A DNA stretch of 64,000 bases from Rhabdophis nuchalis (GCA_039707465.1 CM077647.1:170806163-170870162), one strand, 5' to 3'. Positions 30,615 to 40,854 are shown, counted from the first letter of the stretch. Translations and numbers: made by a program. Notes: generated from the sequence alone by a model not told the origin.

Positions 30615-31045
30615 AGACTTAGTTTAGTTTTATTTGATTTGTATACCTTTCGGGACTCAGGGAGGTGTGCAGCCACAGCTAAATAGGTGATGCAAAATCT
30701 AAAAGAATATATTAAAAAAATATTAAATAAATTGGCCTACATATTTAAAATCCCATGCTAAAATTACTTTAAAATCCCTTTAAAACTACGACAGGCCGGC
30801 AGTACAGAATAAATGCGTCTTCAGGGCCCGATGGAAGAGATGTAGGTCCGAGATCATCCGTAGTCCAGGGGGTAGGTCATTCCAGAGAGTGGGAGCTGCC
30901 ACAGAGAAGGCTCTCCCCCTGGGGGCCACCAGCTGGCATTGTCTGGCCGACAACACCCTGAGGAGGCCCTCTCTGTGGGAGCGAACTGGTTGGTGGGAGG
31001 TATTTGGCAGCAGGAGGTTGTCTTGCAGGTAGCCAGGTCCCTTGA
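30615..31045 (-). mobile_element. L2-clade LINE, 3' end
   Basis: The minus-strand frame reads [30 protein letters not shown] and LWNDLPPGLRMISDLHLFHR before its stop, then a 3' UTR. Same family as 1-392 and 12002-12660. 31046-31315 holds nothing I recognise. Confidence 0.88.
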
Positions 31046-31315
31046 GAGAGAAGTCCAATAAAGTAAGAAATAGAAAGAGCAAGAAGAAGATAAATAGTCT
31101 TTTGTTCTGCTACCAGTGATCCTAGTTCAACAGGATTCTCCCTTGAAGGAGTCTTGATAGCAGCCAAGATATGGGTTCCAGAAGTGAAGAAAGTTCTCCA
31201 GATCTTCCTCTGGAAAGAAAGAGACAGTGAAGGAGGCTAAGAATTGAAGCATCCAGGAGTCAACAATTTAGCAAAAGAGACTTCCATCTCCCCAGTCATT
31301 AAGTCATTAGTATTG

Positions 31316-31690
31316 CAGAGGTGGTATTCAGCTGGTTCTGATTGGTTCTGGTGAACCAGAAGCAGAAATGTTGAGTAGTTCATGGACCCGGCAAAAACCA
31401 CCTCTGGCTGGCTTTGCCCCTACCTATTCGCTGCCTCCTGAGTCCCAGCTGATTGGAGTCCCAGCTGATTGGCTGGGTCTTCTTCTGTTGCCCTGCATAG
31501 GAGAACAGAGCTGGAAAATGGGTTAGTGGGGTGGGGAGGGAATGGGGATTTTGCAGTATCCTTTCCCCAGGAGTGGGGAGGGAATGGGGATTTTGCAGTA
31601 TCCTTCCTCTGCCACACCCAAAAAGCCATGCCTACCAAGCCACACCACATCCACAGAACCAGTAGTAAAAATTTTTGAATCCCACCACTG
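31316..31690. mobile_element. hAT-like MITE (CAGAGGTGGTATTC / GAATCCCACCACTG)
   Basis: The ends CAGAGGTGGTATTCAGC and GAATCCCACCACTG are inverted repeats. Internal blocks match 12662-13481. No clear 8-bp flank duplication, perhaps through mutation. Confidence 0.65.
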
Positions 31691-31800
31691 TGTACTGTCT
31701 ATGGAGATTCTCAATCATCCAGGTCATGGTTGTCTCAAAGATGCTTTTTTCCAAGGTCAAGCTGCGTTTCAGAAAAAGCAAATCAGTAGTAAATTCACTG
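31691..31800. repeat. Unnamed dispersed repeat
   Basis: GAGATTCTCAATCATCCAGG and GTCATGGTTGTCTCAAAGAT recur at 20615-20660. Family not recognised. Confidence 0.5.
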
Positions 31801-31890
31801 ACATGAAATGGGATTTGCAGGACAAAAGTAAAAAATAAGGTTGAATGTCCTTGTGTATTTTCTTACATTTGCAGGAAGGGTCTAAATATA

Positions 31891-32815
31891 ATGCCCAACC
31901 ATACGGTCATTCTGGAATTCATTCTCCTGGGGATCCCCCACACTGAAGGCCTGCAGAACATCTTGTTCGTGGTCTTCTTGTCCTTCTACCTTCTCACATT
32001 AGCTGGCAACCTACTCATCCTCACAGCCGTTATTTCCGATGCCCACCTCCATACTCCCATGTACTGGTTTCTCTGCAACCTCTCGGTGGTTGATCTTGGC
32101 TTCTCCTCCATCAGCACCCCAAAGTTCTTGGCCAACCTTTGGGCAGGGAGCCGCACCATCTCTCTGGGTGGCTGCATGTGCCAGGTGTTCTTCTACCATT
32201 TCTTGGGAAGCACCGAATGCCTCCTCTACACTGTCATGGCTTATGACCGCTATGCGGCCATTTGTCACCCGCTGCGGTACTCCATCATCATGGATAGGAA
32301 AGTTTGTGCCCTACTGGCAGCTGGTACCTGGTTCACCAGCTCTTTTCATGCCACTATCTTGACTAGTTTGACCTTCACCCTACCCTACTGCGTCTAATGA
32401 AGTAGACTATTTCCTGTGTGACATTTTCCCTGTGGTCAAGTTGGCTTGCGCGGACACCTACATTATTGAAACAGTGAGCTTCACCAACATTGGGGTGGTG
32501 CCCATGGCTTGCTTTTTTCTTATCCTCACCTCTTACATTAGGATTTCAATTTCCATAGTGAAGATGCAGTCAGCAGAAAGCCGGCGGAAGGCAGCTTCAA
32601 CTTGTGTGTCCCACTTGACGGTGGTTTGTTTCTTCTTTGGACCTTGTGCTCTTCTCTACACCCAGCCTTCTCTCAGTGACATTCTAGCCACCCCCATCCA
32701 GATTTTCTGCAACGTTGTGACTCCAATGTTGAATCCTCTTATTTACACGCTGCGGAACAAGGAAGTTCGGTCAGCCTTCAGAAGGCTGAAAGGTGGACCA
32801 AGTGCTTTCTGTTGA
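31891..32815 (+). pseudogene. Olfactory receptor, family 10-like, frameshifted
   Basis: The first frame (31891-32397) encodes a receptor through TM4: N-glycosylation site NHT at 3-5, LHTPMYWFLCNLSVVDLGF, and ECLLYTVMAYDRYAAICHPL. It ends at TGC GTC TAA, inside the second extracellular loop, where Gly-Pro is expected. The second frame (from about 32393 to 32815) continues NEVDYFLCDIFPVVKLAC, TM5, KAASTCVSHLTVV, and NPLIYTLRNKEVRSAFRRLK to a normal stop. Four bases stand where six are expected, so a 2-base deletion near 32391-32396 is the simplest lesion. No other disabling change is visible, so the loss may be recent. A splice acceptor (CTTACATTTGCAG, AG at 31873-31874) lies 16 bases before the ATG. 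ECLLYTVMAYDRY and EVDYF-CDI favour family 10 (10G/S-like). Confidence 0.92.
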
Positions 32816-32819
32816 AGAG

Positions 32820-33174
32820 GCGAAGGGAAGACAACTCAAAAGAGTCCACCAGCTTCATATCTGTGGAGCCCACTCAACTCCACTCTGCATACCAGTGTGA
32901 ACCGACTGAATACCACCTCTGCTTAGAATCATTATATGTACTCAAAGCAGATATGATCTTGTTCTACGTAGTCCTTCATCATACTTGACTGGGTTTCTTA
33001 GAAGGACCATGATGTAAATTAGACACTATTATGTATTGGACTTCTAGAAAAAATTATTTGGATTTGCTAGGAATATTTTTTCTGCCAGAGATTTCATTGC
33101 TTCTTTGCTATCAAGCACAAGATATATAGCCAGCTAGAAGATCTTTTAAATTTACCCCCAGATTTTATTTATCT
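32820..33174. other. 3' flank of the receptor pseudogene, nothing recognised
   Basis: No gene or repeat seen. AT-rich towards 33000. Confidence 0.4.
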
Positions 33175-33566
33175 ATAGACTCCTCACAACCTGGACATAA
33201 ATTGTTTCAACTTCTACCCTCAAAATGAAGCTATAAGGCACTGCACACCAGAACAATTAGACACAGTTTTTCCTGCATGACAATACTTTGCTAAGCAACT
33301 AATTCCAACAATACTGTCAAACTATTTACTAAGACTGTATTGCTATTATGTTTCTCATCTTTCCTATTACCTATCTCCTCCCACATGACTATAATGTTGC
33401 TTGTATTTTTACGATTTATATTGTTTTATTTAGTTTCCTAGTGTGATTTGATTGCTTATTTAGTACCCTATTGATCATGAAGTGTTGTATCTTATAATTC
33501 TTGATGAATGTATTTTTATGTACACTGAGAGCTTATGCACTGAAGACAAATTCCTTGTGTGTCCAA
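33175..33566 (+). mobile_element. Non-LTR retrotransposon, 3' end
   Basis: A remnant of the C-terminal frame (DSSQPGHKLFQLLPSK, then LHTRTIRH) is followed by a long 3' UTR with TGTACACTGAGAGCTTATGC and CCTTGTGTGTCCAATCAC. This terminus is common in snake DNA, with the (ATTCT)n tail that follows here. Clade uncertain (Rex1/L2-like). Confidence 0.6.
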
Positions 33567-33765
33567 TCACTCTATTCTATTCTATTCTATTCTATTCTAT
33601 TCTATTCTATTCTATTCTATTCTATTCTATTCTATTCTATTCTATTCTATTCTATTCTATTCTACCCTATCCTACCCTACCCTACCCTACCCTATTCTAC
33701 TCTACCCTACCCTACCCTACCCTACCCTACCCTATTCTATTCTATTCTATTCTATCCTATCTACT
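33567..33765. repeat. (TCTAT)n / (CCTAC)n microsatellite
   Basis: About 20 TCTAT units pass into CCTAC units and back again. It is the tail of the LINE just before it. Confidence 0.95.
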
Positions 33766-34117
33766 CTACTCTTATTTAAAAAAATTATATAGCTGCCTAT
33801 TTGCTCACAGCAGCTCTAGGTGGCTCACAAGTAACAAAAAAAGTATACAAAAAAACCCTTCTCCCCAACAGCAACACACAGTCAAATGAGCCCTTTGATG
33901 GGCTCCATCCCACCCTTGGTTCCCCAGGCCTTTTGGCAAAACCAGTCTTCAGGGCCTTACAAAAGAGTGTCAAAATGGAGGGTCAGTCTAGTTTCTGAAG
34001 GGATGATATTCCAAAGGAAGGGAAGCCATGATGGAAAAGGCCTTTCTTCTGGGTCCCGCAAAATCTATCTCTTTAGGGGGTGGGACCCACAACAGTCCTT
34101 GCATCCTCATTCTAGTG

Positions 34118-34501
34118 CAAGGGTCGGCAATGTTAAACATACAAAGAGCCATTTGGACCCATTTCCCACAGAAAAGAAAACATCGGGAGCCACAAAACCC
34201 TTTTGACATCTAAAGATGACACTGCATGTATTGGGTTTTTTTTTTACCTTTATGCTATGTATCAAAAAGTATAGTGTGTTGCATTTATGAAATCAAAGAA
34301 CTGCTACAGAGAAAACATTTTTTTTAATTTCTGCATGCAACAAAAACATTTTGAACTCCATAAAAAAAGATGGCTTGAAAATCTCAATAAACCATGTGTC
34401 GCACATTGGTGGTTGTGACACATATTTAGAGTGACAGGGAGCTGCAGCAGAGGGATGAAAGAGCCATGTGCGGCTCCAGAACCACGGGTTGCTGACTCCT
34501 G
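34118..34501. mobile_element. hAT-like element, 384 bp
   Basis: The ends CAAGGGTCGGCAATG and GGTTGCTGACTCCTG are imperfect inverted repeats, with AGAGCCATTTGG and AGAGCCATGTGC near them. The flanks TTCTAGTG (34110-34117) and TTTTAGTG (34502-34509) match at 7 of 8 bases. Non-coding. Confidence 0.8.
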
Positions 34502-34533
34502 TTTTAGTGGGTCAGCTCAATGTGACTGGCAAG

Positions 34534-34772
34534 CAGTGGTGGGTTGCAGGCAGTACATCCTGGTACAGGCATACCAGCACCTGCCGGGAGCATCAGGTAC
34601 CATTTCGGTACAGTGCTCCAGAGGGCCCACATACCTGCTCACACTCCTTATTGGTATTTGAGCTGTTAGGGGCTTCTGCGCATGCACATGGAGCACACAC
34701 CCCTGCACATGCTGTGCGTGTGTGCACCCATTGCACTGTACCGGTTGCATTGGGATCTGGAACCCACCACTG
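34534..34772. mobile_element. hAT-like MITE (CAGTGGTGGG ends), exact 8-bp duplication
   Basis: The ends CAGTGGTGGGTTGC and GGAACCCACCACTG are inverted repeats. CTGGCAAG is duplicated exactly at 34526-34533 and 34773-34780. Same family as 748-1063. Confidence 0.9.
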
Positions 34773-34894
34773 CTGGCAAGAGGCGGTTCCTCAGTTAACC
34801 TGGTCCCAAGCCATGAAGGGCTTTATAGGCGACAACCAGAACAATCAGTAGGAGATCGCTATGTACGACAAAATTGCTAGTATTCCAATTGCTT

Positions 34895-35633
34895 CAGAAA
34901 CAATTTATAACTTAAAAGAGATAAGGAGCAACTCTGGTGGGATATGGACCTGATTTATAGAATTAATTCAACTTATGCCAGGGTAAATAACGTACCAAGA
35001 GAAGTTCATGTTAAATTTCTTAGGAGATCCACAAGGGATGAGATATTGAGAGCTCAACGGGATGGAATTTTAAAGTACCAGGATAAAGAAATTATCATTT
35101 TGAAACAGATTCCGAAAAAAATTAGAGAAATAAGAAGGAAGTATTCCTTCTTGTCTAAGAGATTATATAAAAAAGGAATATGGTTCAAGTGGCTATTACC
35201 AGAGGGAATGCTGATCTTCTGGGAGGGGGGCAGAGTAAAAATTAAAACACTAAGTGAGGCGGAGGCATTTATTAAAAAACATTTTCCCCAGTTGGGAGGC
35301 GAAGACGGCGGAACGGAGCGAGTGACGGCCCCACCCAGGAACAGGGAAGAGGAGTCAATTGTGAAAAGACTTAGATCGCAAAAATGATTTTATTTGAAAT
35401 CTTGTTGTAATTGTTGATACAAGATAAAATGGCAAAGAAAAAGATGATTGAATATATGGACTGTACAATATAATCCTTTTATAAGTTTATCCTTTACTTT
35501 TAAAATTGTAAATCTATGAAGTTTTGGGAGGACCACCACCAATGGCAGGGAAGCTACCAAAATGTTACTCTCACCCTATACCTTTTCCCTTGTATAAACT
35601 TTGAAAACCAATAAAATTCTTTTTAAAAAAAGA
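34895..35633 (+). mobile_element. L1-type element with ORF1 but no ORF2
   Basis: The frame 34944-35387 encodes the C-terminal part of an L1 ORF1 (nucleic-acid-binding protein): MDLIYRINSTYARVN, HVKFLRRSTRDEILRAQR, IWFKWLLPEGMLIFWEGG, then a stop. Only about 240 bp of 3' UTR follow, with AATAAAA and a poly(A) run at about 35605-35633. No reverse transcriptase lies between. The copy is 5' truncated within ORF1. The element at 45395-50298 has the same ORF1-to-3' UTR arrangement, so this is likely a real non-autonomous lineage, comparable with mammalian HAL1. Confidence 0.8.
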
Positions 35634-35694
35634 AACAATTTGTAAGCCTTCTTTGTTTAAATGAAACACTCATTTTTTATTTAAAGCCTATTTC

Positions 35695-36610
35695 CTCTTA
35701 TACATCCTAGTCTGCATATGGAGTAAGAGAGCCAGTCAAGACAAATGTATAAGTCACTGAGAGAATAAGGATGAGGTCTTGTGTTATTTGGGCTAAAGCT
35801 GGTGGTCTCAGACAGGCATTATAGAGCTAAACCATATATGCTTAAATATTGATGGCCTGACCAGGCCTGCTTGTGCAAAAGAAGCTTAGGAACGCATAAC
35901 GCTTGGAAATTTACAAGTTGGAACCAAAATGCATAAGTAGACATGCTTAGGTTATCATGACCCAGCTGACAATACCCTAATGGATTGAGAAAAAGTCCCC
36001 TTGGCAAGTCCCTATGTTCCAGAGATGTTTAGATGGAAGATGGTCATTAATATGCTATAGTTGTAATCTTGAGAAAGTACAGATTCTAATGTTCTCTACA
36101 ATATTTTGAGGATATTCTGAGAAGGACAGCTGGGGTTTCATATTCAGGATACTGGAAACTACCTAAAACTATTCATATGTATTTTAAGAACTGGTTTCTG
36201 TGCCAGGTGCATATTGCTGGCCAACATTGTCATGTATCACGCACATGCATTGTTCATGTATTTTTTGTATTTGCCTGATAACGTCTTTTCGGGTGGAGTT
36301 TTATGTATTTAAGGTAGGCAATCTGCCCCTCAAACTATTCTCCTTTTTGCCCTAGCCTGGAAAATCCTGCAATGCATTTCAGTTAATCAATAAAGCTTTT
36401 GTTTGTTGCTTCAAACTTCTTCATTTTAAGTTTTTCTTTCCACTTGAAAGTTTTATCCCGGAAACTTTTCTCACAGTCACATTTAAACTATATATTTAGT
36501 CAGAGCTCTCCATCACATACTGAAATAGGTCCATGCATCAATTGGTGCAATTATTTATTTTTATGTTTTTATGGGGTAAAAAAGGTGTGAGCTTTCTAAA
36601 TCTCAGTGTC
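35695..36610. repeat. Copy of the V2R 3'-flank block, interrupted by a solo LTR
   Basis: 35695-35757 plus 36476-36610 align with 38615-38790, the region just downstream of the V2R stop codon (shared CAGTCAAGACAAAT, TTAGTCAGAGCTCT and GTGC-ATTATTTATTTTTATG-like blocks). A further partial copy is at 36680-36766. These look like remnants of tandem duplication of V2R gene ends. Confidence 0.5.
35758..36475 (+). mobile_element. Solo LTR, 718 bp
   Basis: It starts TGAGAGAATAAGG and ends CTTTTCTCACA. GTCAC is duplicated exactly at 35753-35757 and 36476-36480. TATTTAAG at 36306-36313 is a TATA-like box and AATAAA at 36389-36394 a polyadenylation signal, in the right order for an LTR. The uninterrupted sequence at 38615-38790 serves as an empty-site paralogue and fixes the borders. 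No internal region remains. Confidence 0.78.
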
Positions 36611-36679
36611 ACTAGAAAACTACCAGTGTTTGCTTGTGTCAAAAACAATGAATACGCCCTAACTTTTTAAATGAAAAGT

Positions 36680-36766
36680 GTGCATATGGATTAAGATGAT
36701 CAGTCAATGAAAAATTTACAATTCATATTTAATAATAGATTTAATCACAGCTGTCTATCAACCTCT
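36680..36766. repeat. Second partial copy of the V2R 3'-flank block
   Basis: GATTAAGATGATCAGTCAAT and TTTACAATTCATATTTAATA match 38625-38680. It is cut by the SINE at 36767. Confidence 0.5.
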
Positions 36767-36935
36767 TTTAATGACCCCATAATCCCTTGCAGGTGAGAGT
36801 CTGGGCAACTGACTGGAGCTAAGTACTTACTGGCCATATGCACTTCCTGTCACCAATGTGGAGTGTTATTTATCAGATATATTCTCAGTGTGCCCAGAGA
36901 GAGAAATATCTGCCGCTACCTAGGATAGCAGAAGC
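36767..36935 (-). mobile_element. tRNA-derived SINE, reverse copy
   Basis: Its reverse complement matches the SINE at 1861-2096 (ATCCTAGGTAGCGGCAGATA, TTTCTCTCTCTGGGCACACT, GCAAGGGATTATGGGGTC). The tRNA head is truncated. Confidence 0.8.
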
Positions 36936-36939
36936 AGCA

Positions 36940-38170
36940 TAATAAAGCAATGGCCTACATCATCTTGAGTTTAGAAGATGAACAATTTATCAATGCAGCT
37001 GATGTAAAGGCTGCACAAGAAGACTGGCTGAAGTTAAGAAATGTGCACGTGAGTGTGTTTGCATGCAATATTGTGTAGTTATCCAGAAAATTATGCAGAG
37101 CCCATTAGCAACCAGAAGAATCTGTGGAGCAGCATTGGTACAAATGCGAACTTTATTTATTGAGTTGGAATAGCATGGAATGAAATGGACCAGTTTGGAG
37201 AAAGATTAAATTTAAAGTTATGTAAGACATATTTGGACTGTGCAGCATGTAAACCATCAAAGTCCAAGGCATTCGCAGTAAGCAAAAGTAGCACAAGGCA
37301 GACAACAAGAGCTCTAGAGCTGATGCATGCAGATTTGATTGGGCCCATGTAAGCCAGTTTGGGAGGATCAAGGTATGAGCTGGTTATTGTAGAGGATTAC
37401 AGCAGGTTTGAGTTCTGATATTTACTAAAGATTAAAACAGAGGTACTGCAGAAATTTAAGCAATGGATATGATTCATAGAAAGGAGATATAAATAACAGA
37501 TATTTCAGCAGCAAACTGACAGAGGTTCAGAATTTATGTCCACAAGTTTTCAACAGTGGTTGGGACACTTCGGAATAAAAGATTCACATATCCGTACCCA
37601 GCAACTGAGAATGGTGTAAGCTGAGAGGCAGAATGGTTCATTACAAACAATGAAGGATGCATTGTTGGAGGATTCTGGTCTGAGTAGGTTACATTGGGGT
37701 GAAGCCATATGGACTGCTAATTATTTAATTAATAGGCTTAGAATTCCTGTATTAATGAAACTCCATATGCAGTGCTATATGGGAGAAAGCCATCTTTGGC
37801 ACATTTAAGGGTTTTTGGAAGCAATGCATGGGTGCACATTCCAAAAGCAATTAGAAGAATGGGACAGCTAGTGACAGTAACTCACTTAAGTGATGGTAAC
37901 TCACTTAGTTATGGTGTCAGTGTTCATGGAGGAGAAATGAAAAGATGTGAAGAAAGAGAGGGTTGAAAGACAGGAGCAGTCAATGCCACTCAGGTCCGAG
38001 CGATGGAACAAGGGGATTCCACCTATATTCTGCTAGTAAAGTAAAAATGTATAATGTATGATACGAGTCAAAAACTATAAGACACTGTTGGCATTACCTA
38101 AAATTGAACAAGTAAAGTGGAAAGAAGCCATGGACAAGGAAATGAAATCCGTCAACTATGGAGGAATGTA
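36940..38170 (+). mobile_element. Ty1/copia-type LTR retrotransposon, decayed internal region
   Basis: A gag-like start (KAMAYIILSLEDEQFINAAD) is followed by an integrase with many stops and frameshifts. CAACKPSKSKAF, ELMHADLIGPM, LVIVEDYSRF, TDRGSEFMS, GIKDSHIRTQQ and YAVLYGRKPSLAHLRVFG occur in the order typical of copia integrase (37220-37830). Near 38105-38155 VKWKEAMDKEMKSVN matches the start of the copia reverse transcriptase. The protease and most of the reverse transcriptase are missing, and I see no LTRs beside it. Confidence 0.8.
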
Positions 38171-38614
38171 GAGAGGAGCAGGATGAGACAGCCCCAGGGC
38201 ACTTGGGCTTGGGACAGCTTGCCAGCTGGGAGTAACAGGGACAGGAGGACTGAGAGAGGAAAGAAGGGGACATAAAGAGCGACGAAGCTCAGGTGATCAG
38301 CATGGACAGCCATCCCCCCAAGCACAGAGAGTGAAAAGGAGATGGGAACAGCAAAGGCTAAGCCATCAACTCAGGAGGAGAGTGCCCCACTCCTATCCAC
38401 AAGGTATAGTTGGGGACTGAGACTTAAGGAGATACTTAATGCATATTCAAGCCATGTGCTTTTTTGACATAAACATCCAGAGGATGGGTGCAGATGTGTC
38501 AGAGATGTGATGCTGTTGTCCTGCCCCCATCGAAGCCTGAATCCATGTAAGAGGACTAACCAAAGCTGGGGTGATGTAGATTGAAGGGGCGGCCTCATTG
38601 GCTATGGAGAAATG
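38170..38614. other. Between copia remnant and V2R 3' flank, nothing recognised
   Basis: Purine-rich in part (38200-38400). The minus-strand frame 38371-38598 shows no domain. Confidence 0.4.
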
Positions 38615-38886
38615 TGGGGAGGATTAAGATGACCAGTCAAGACAAATTTACAATTCATATTTAATCATACATGTAGTTAGAGCTGTCTTTCACACATGAA
38701 ATGACCGTATATTAATTTGTGCTTTTATTTTTTATCCATATGCTTTTATGATTCCCCATTTATAATTGCCTTCCAGAAAAAAAAAGTCTGCTCTATCTTA
38801 AATCTCAGACACAAGACAATATAGAAGGCGAATCTCAAATATCCAATATTTACATATAAAGGATATCAGGCAAATAGAAAGATTTG

Positions 38887-39628
38887 TTAAAACTTTCTCT
38901 TCATTAGCTGATGTTTATCGTTCAGTTCAGGTCTCATCACAATGATAAAACACTTGGGAAGGAAGATGCACACCAATAGGCCAGCACTGGAAGAGATCAT
39001 GGAGAAGACCTCCACAGCCAATGTATATTTTCCCCTTGTGCTTAGATAGGTTGGGATAAAGCACAGCCAAACACTGCAGAAGACCAACATGCTGAAGGTG
39101 ATGAATTTGGCTTCATTGAAACTGTCAGGTAATGATCTAGCTAGGAAAGCAGCAGAGAAGCTAACCAGAGCAAGAAAACCCATAAAGCCCAAAACACAGT
39201 AGAACATGACCGAGTCTTCATTGCACTCCAGGATGAGTTCTTCAGGTGTTGAGCGTGCATCAAAGTCTGGGTACGGAGACAAGAAACTGCCACAGAAAAG
39301 ATAAGACCAAATGCTGGCTGTCGAAGGAGACACACAATTGTATTGGGTCTCCCAACAAATAGAAAGACACAAAGGAAAGAGAGGAGGATGGAAACTAGGA
39401 GAATGTAGGTGAGATTGCGGTTGTTGGCTTTGACGATGGGGGTGTCTTTGTGTTTCATGAAGATTGTGATGACCAAAGTTGTCATGAAAGAACACCAAAG
39501 GGAAAGAACGGTCAGAGTGATCCCCAAGGGTTCTTCATAGGACAAAAAAGTGATCCGCCTTGGAATGCACATATTTTTGCTGGGATTTGGATATTTATCT
39601 TCTGGACATGGAGAGCAGTCATCCACAT
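38887..39628 (-). pseudogene. Vomeronasal type 2 receptor, exon 6 (7TM exon), deleted and frameshifted
   Basis: This is the last exon of a V2R, a class C GPCR of vomeronasal sensory neurons. It starts at 39628 after CTTTTTCAG, completing the Asp codon of VDDCSPCPEDKYPN (end of the cysteine-rich domain). TM1 ([20 protein letters not shown]), the loop [17 protein letters not shown] and TM2-early TM3 ([14 protein letters not shown]) are present. Reading then breaks near 39285-39300 and resumes in another frame at [22 protein letters not shown]5, [20 protein letters not shown] (TM6), and [13 protein letters not shown] after TM7. The exon is 742 bases against about 900 for intact family members, so about 160 bases covering TM3-TM4 are gone. 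The deletion is not a multiple of three. The upstream exons are intact, so this lesion alone disables the protein. Confidence 0.92.
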
Positions 39629-39724
39629 CTGAAAAAGAACACATGGATTGGAATTGATACAGTGGATTATAGACAATTTTCTACTCTCATGGCTAAGTCC
39701 TTTTTCTATTTGGAAATTTCTTAC

Positions 39725-39851
39725 CCTTCTCCTTCGATATTTTCCCCTCTGGACATAGACGGCAACCATAGCAGCAGAATTTCTTCCCTTCTATCTTTTC
39801 CTTGCTGTGTCCTGTCTCACAGGGATCATTGCACTGAGATAAAGGCAATGC
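39725..39851 (-). CDS. Vomeronasal type 2 receptor, exon 5 (cysteine-rich domain)
   Basis: 127 bases encode [17 protein letters not shown], then [20 protein letters not shown] and the first base of the Asp codon completed by exon 6. It is the nine-cysteine linker between the ligand-binding domain and the membrane domain. Acceptor: GATAG before 39851. Donor: GTAAG starting at 39724. Phase 0 in, phase 1 out, as in other V2Rs. Part of the broken gene spanning 38887 to beyond 64000. Confidence 0.88.
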
Positions 39852-39914
39852 CTATCAGTGAATGAAGAGGAATATTTTAACAAACGGAGGAGAATGAAAG
39901 TACTTGGGAGAGAT

Positions 39915-40178
39915 ATTGTGTTAGTGCTCCTAACATCTTTTTTTGCACTCTGGAGGTTTCAGAGAAGCCTTCTGAAGGTCCCTGAAGCCTCCAGAGGGCC
40001 TCTGGTGGTAGAGAGACTGTTTTCACCCTCTCCAGATTCCTATAAAGCCTCTGGAGCCTGTGGAAGGTGAAAAAGGCATGAAAAAATGGGGGTTGGTTGC
40101 ACCCGTAGTGTGCGCATGCACACTGGGGGGTGACACGCATTGCGTTATGAGAAGACAAAAAAGGTTTGCCATCGCTGC
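39915..40178. mobile_element. hAT-like MITE remnant (GGTTTGCCATCrCTG end)
   Basis: The right end AAGGTTTGCCATCGCTG and the interior (CTCCAGAGGCCT-type blocks, TGCGCATGCACACTGGGG) match the family of 19376-19715. The left end is lost. Confidence 0.55.
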
Positions 40179-40289
40179 TCTATGCTATGCAATGTTTATG
40201 TACACATATGGCATATATACGTAGGATTAAATAGTATATTTTGGATGTTCAGAAGTAGTAAATAAATGGAAAAATGGTATCTCATTGAG

Positions 40290-40530
40290 GCCTTCCAGGT
40301 GAGGATAAGCCAGGCAAGGTACCCTTGGTGTGATGTCAAGTTGGCAATGCAAATCCAGTCGCATGTCCAACTAGCTATGCCCACCCAGTGACATGTCCAA
40401 CCAGGTACGCCCACCCAGTCATGTGACCATGAAGCCACACCTACCCAGTCACATCACCCACAAGCCACACCCACCAAACTAGCGACACCCACAGAACTCA
40501 GCAAAAAATTTTGAAACCTACTCCTGCACC
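40290..40530. mobile_element. hAT-like MITE remnant, right part
   Basis: Repeated 'aagccacacccaccca' motifs and the end AAAAAATTTTGAAACCTACT resemble the right ends at 13481 and 31690. Confidence 0.45.
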
Positions 40531-40630
40531 ATGGGATGGTCCTTCACTGTTTCCAGGGTGACTCTGCAGGCCAGATCTAAGCACCTCACTGGCCGGATCT
40601 GGCCTGTGGGCCTTGAGTTTGACACCCCTG
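40531..40630. mobile_element. hAT-like remnant ending TTTGACACCCCTG
   Basis: GATCTGGCCTGTGGGCCTTG and GAGTTTGACACCCCTG form a recognisable hAT-type terminus. The left end is missing. Confidence 0.5.
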
Positions 40631-40854
40631 TTCTATGCCAACTATTAGTAAAGTTGACATTCTTATACATAATTTTTTTCGTCACTAGAACATTGGTATT
40701 TATGCTAGTTCAGAGAACAGGCTCTAACATTTTTATCCCATACTAACTATACCTGGCCAAGCGTTGCTGTGGCCCAGTTTGGTTAAATGGCCAACCAATC
40801 TGTGTGTAGATCTACACTTGCACACATACACACAACAACCATATAACCCCCAAA

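Larger units (their letters stand above)
33785..34855 (-). mobile_element. L2-like LINE fragment split by two hAT-like elements
   Basis: 33785-34117 and 34781-34855 read as one antisense LINE 3' fragment (CAGTCTTCAGGGCCTTA, GGAAAAGGCCTTTCTTCTGG, then AGCCATGAAGGGCTTTATAG). Two separate MITEs lie between. The reading frame is decayed. Confidence 0.55.
39852..40742. other. V2R intron 4 portion with decayed hAT-like repeats
   Basis: Contains three hAT-like remnants, listed separately at 39915-40178, 40290-40530 and 40530-40630, and otherwise no recognised sequence. Confidence 0.5.

Noticed and set aside
31875..32397. Treating the first receptor frame as a complete short gene
   Set aside because: It stops in the second extracellular loop after four transmembrane segments. 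The rest of the receptor follows in another frame, so this is one broken gene.
37153..37371. Minus-strand frames of 63-72 codons
   Set aside because: Antisense to the decayed copia integrase; no domain of their own.
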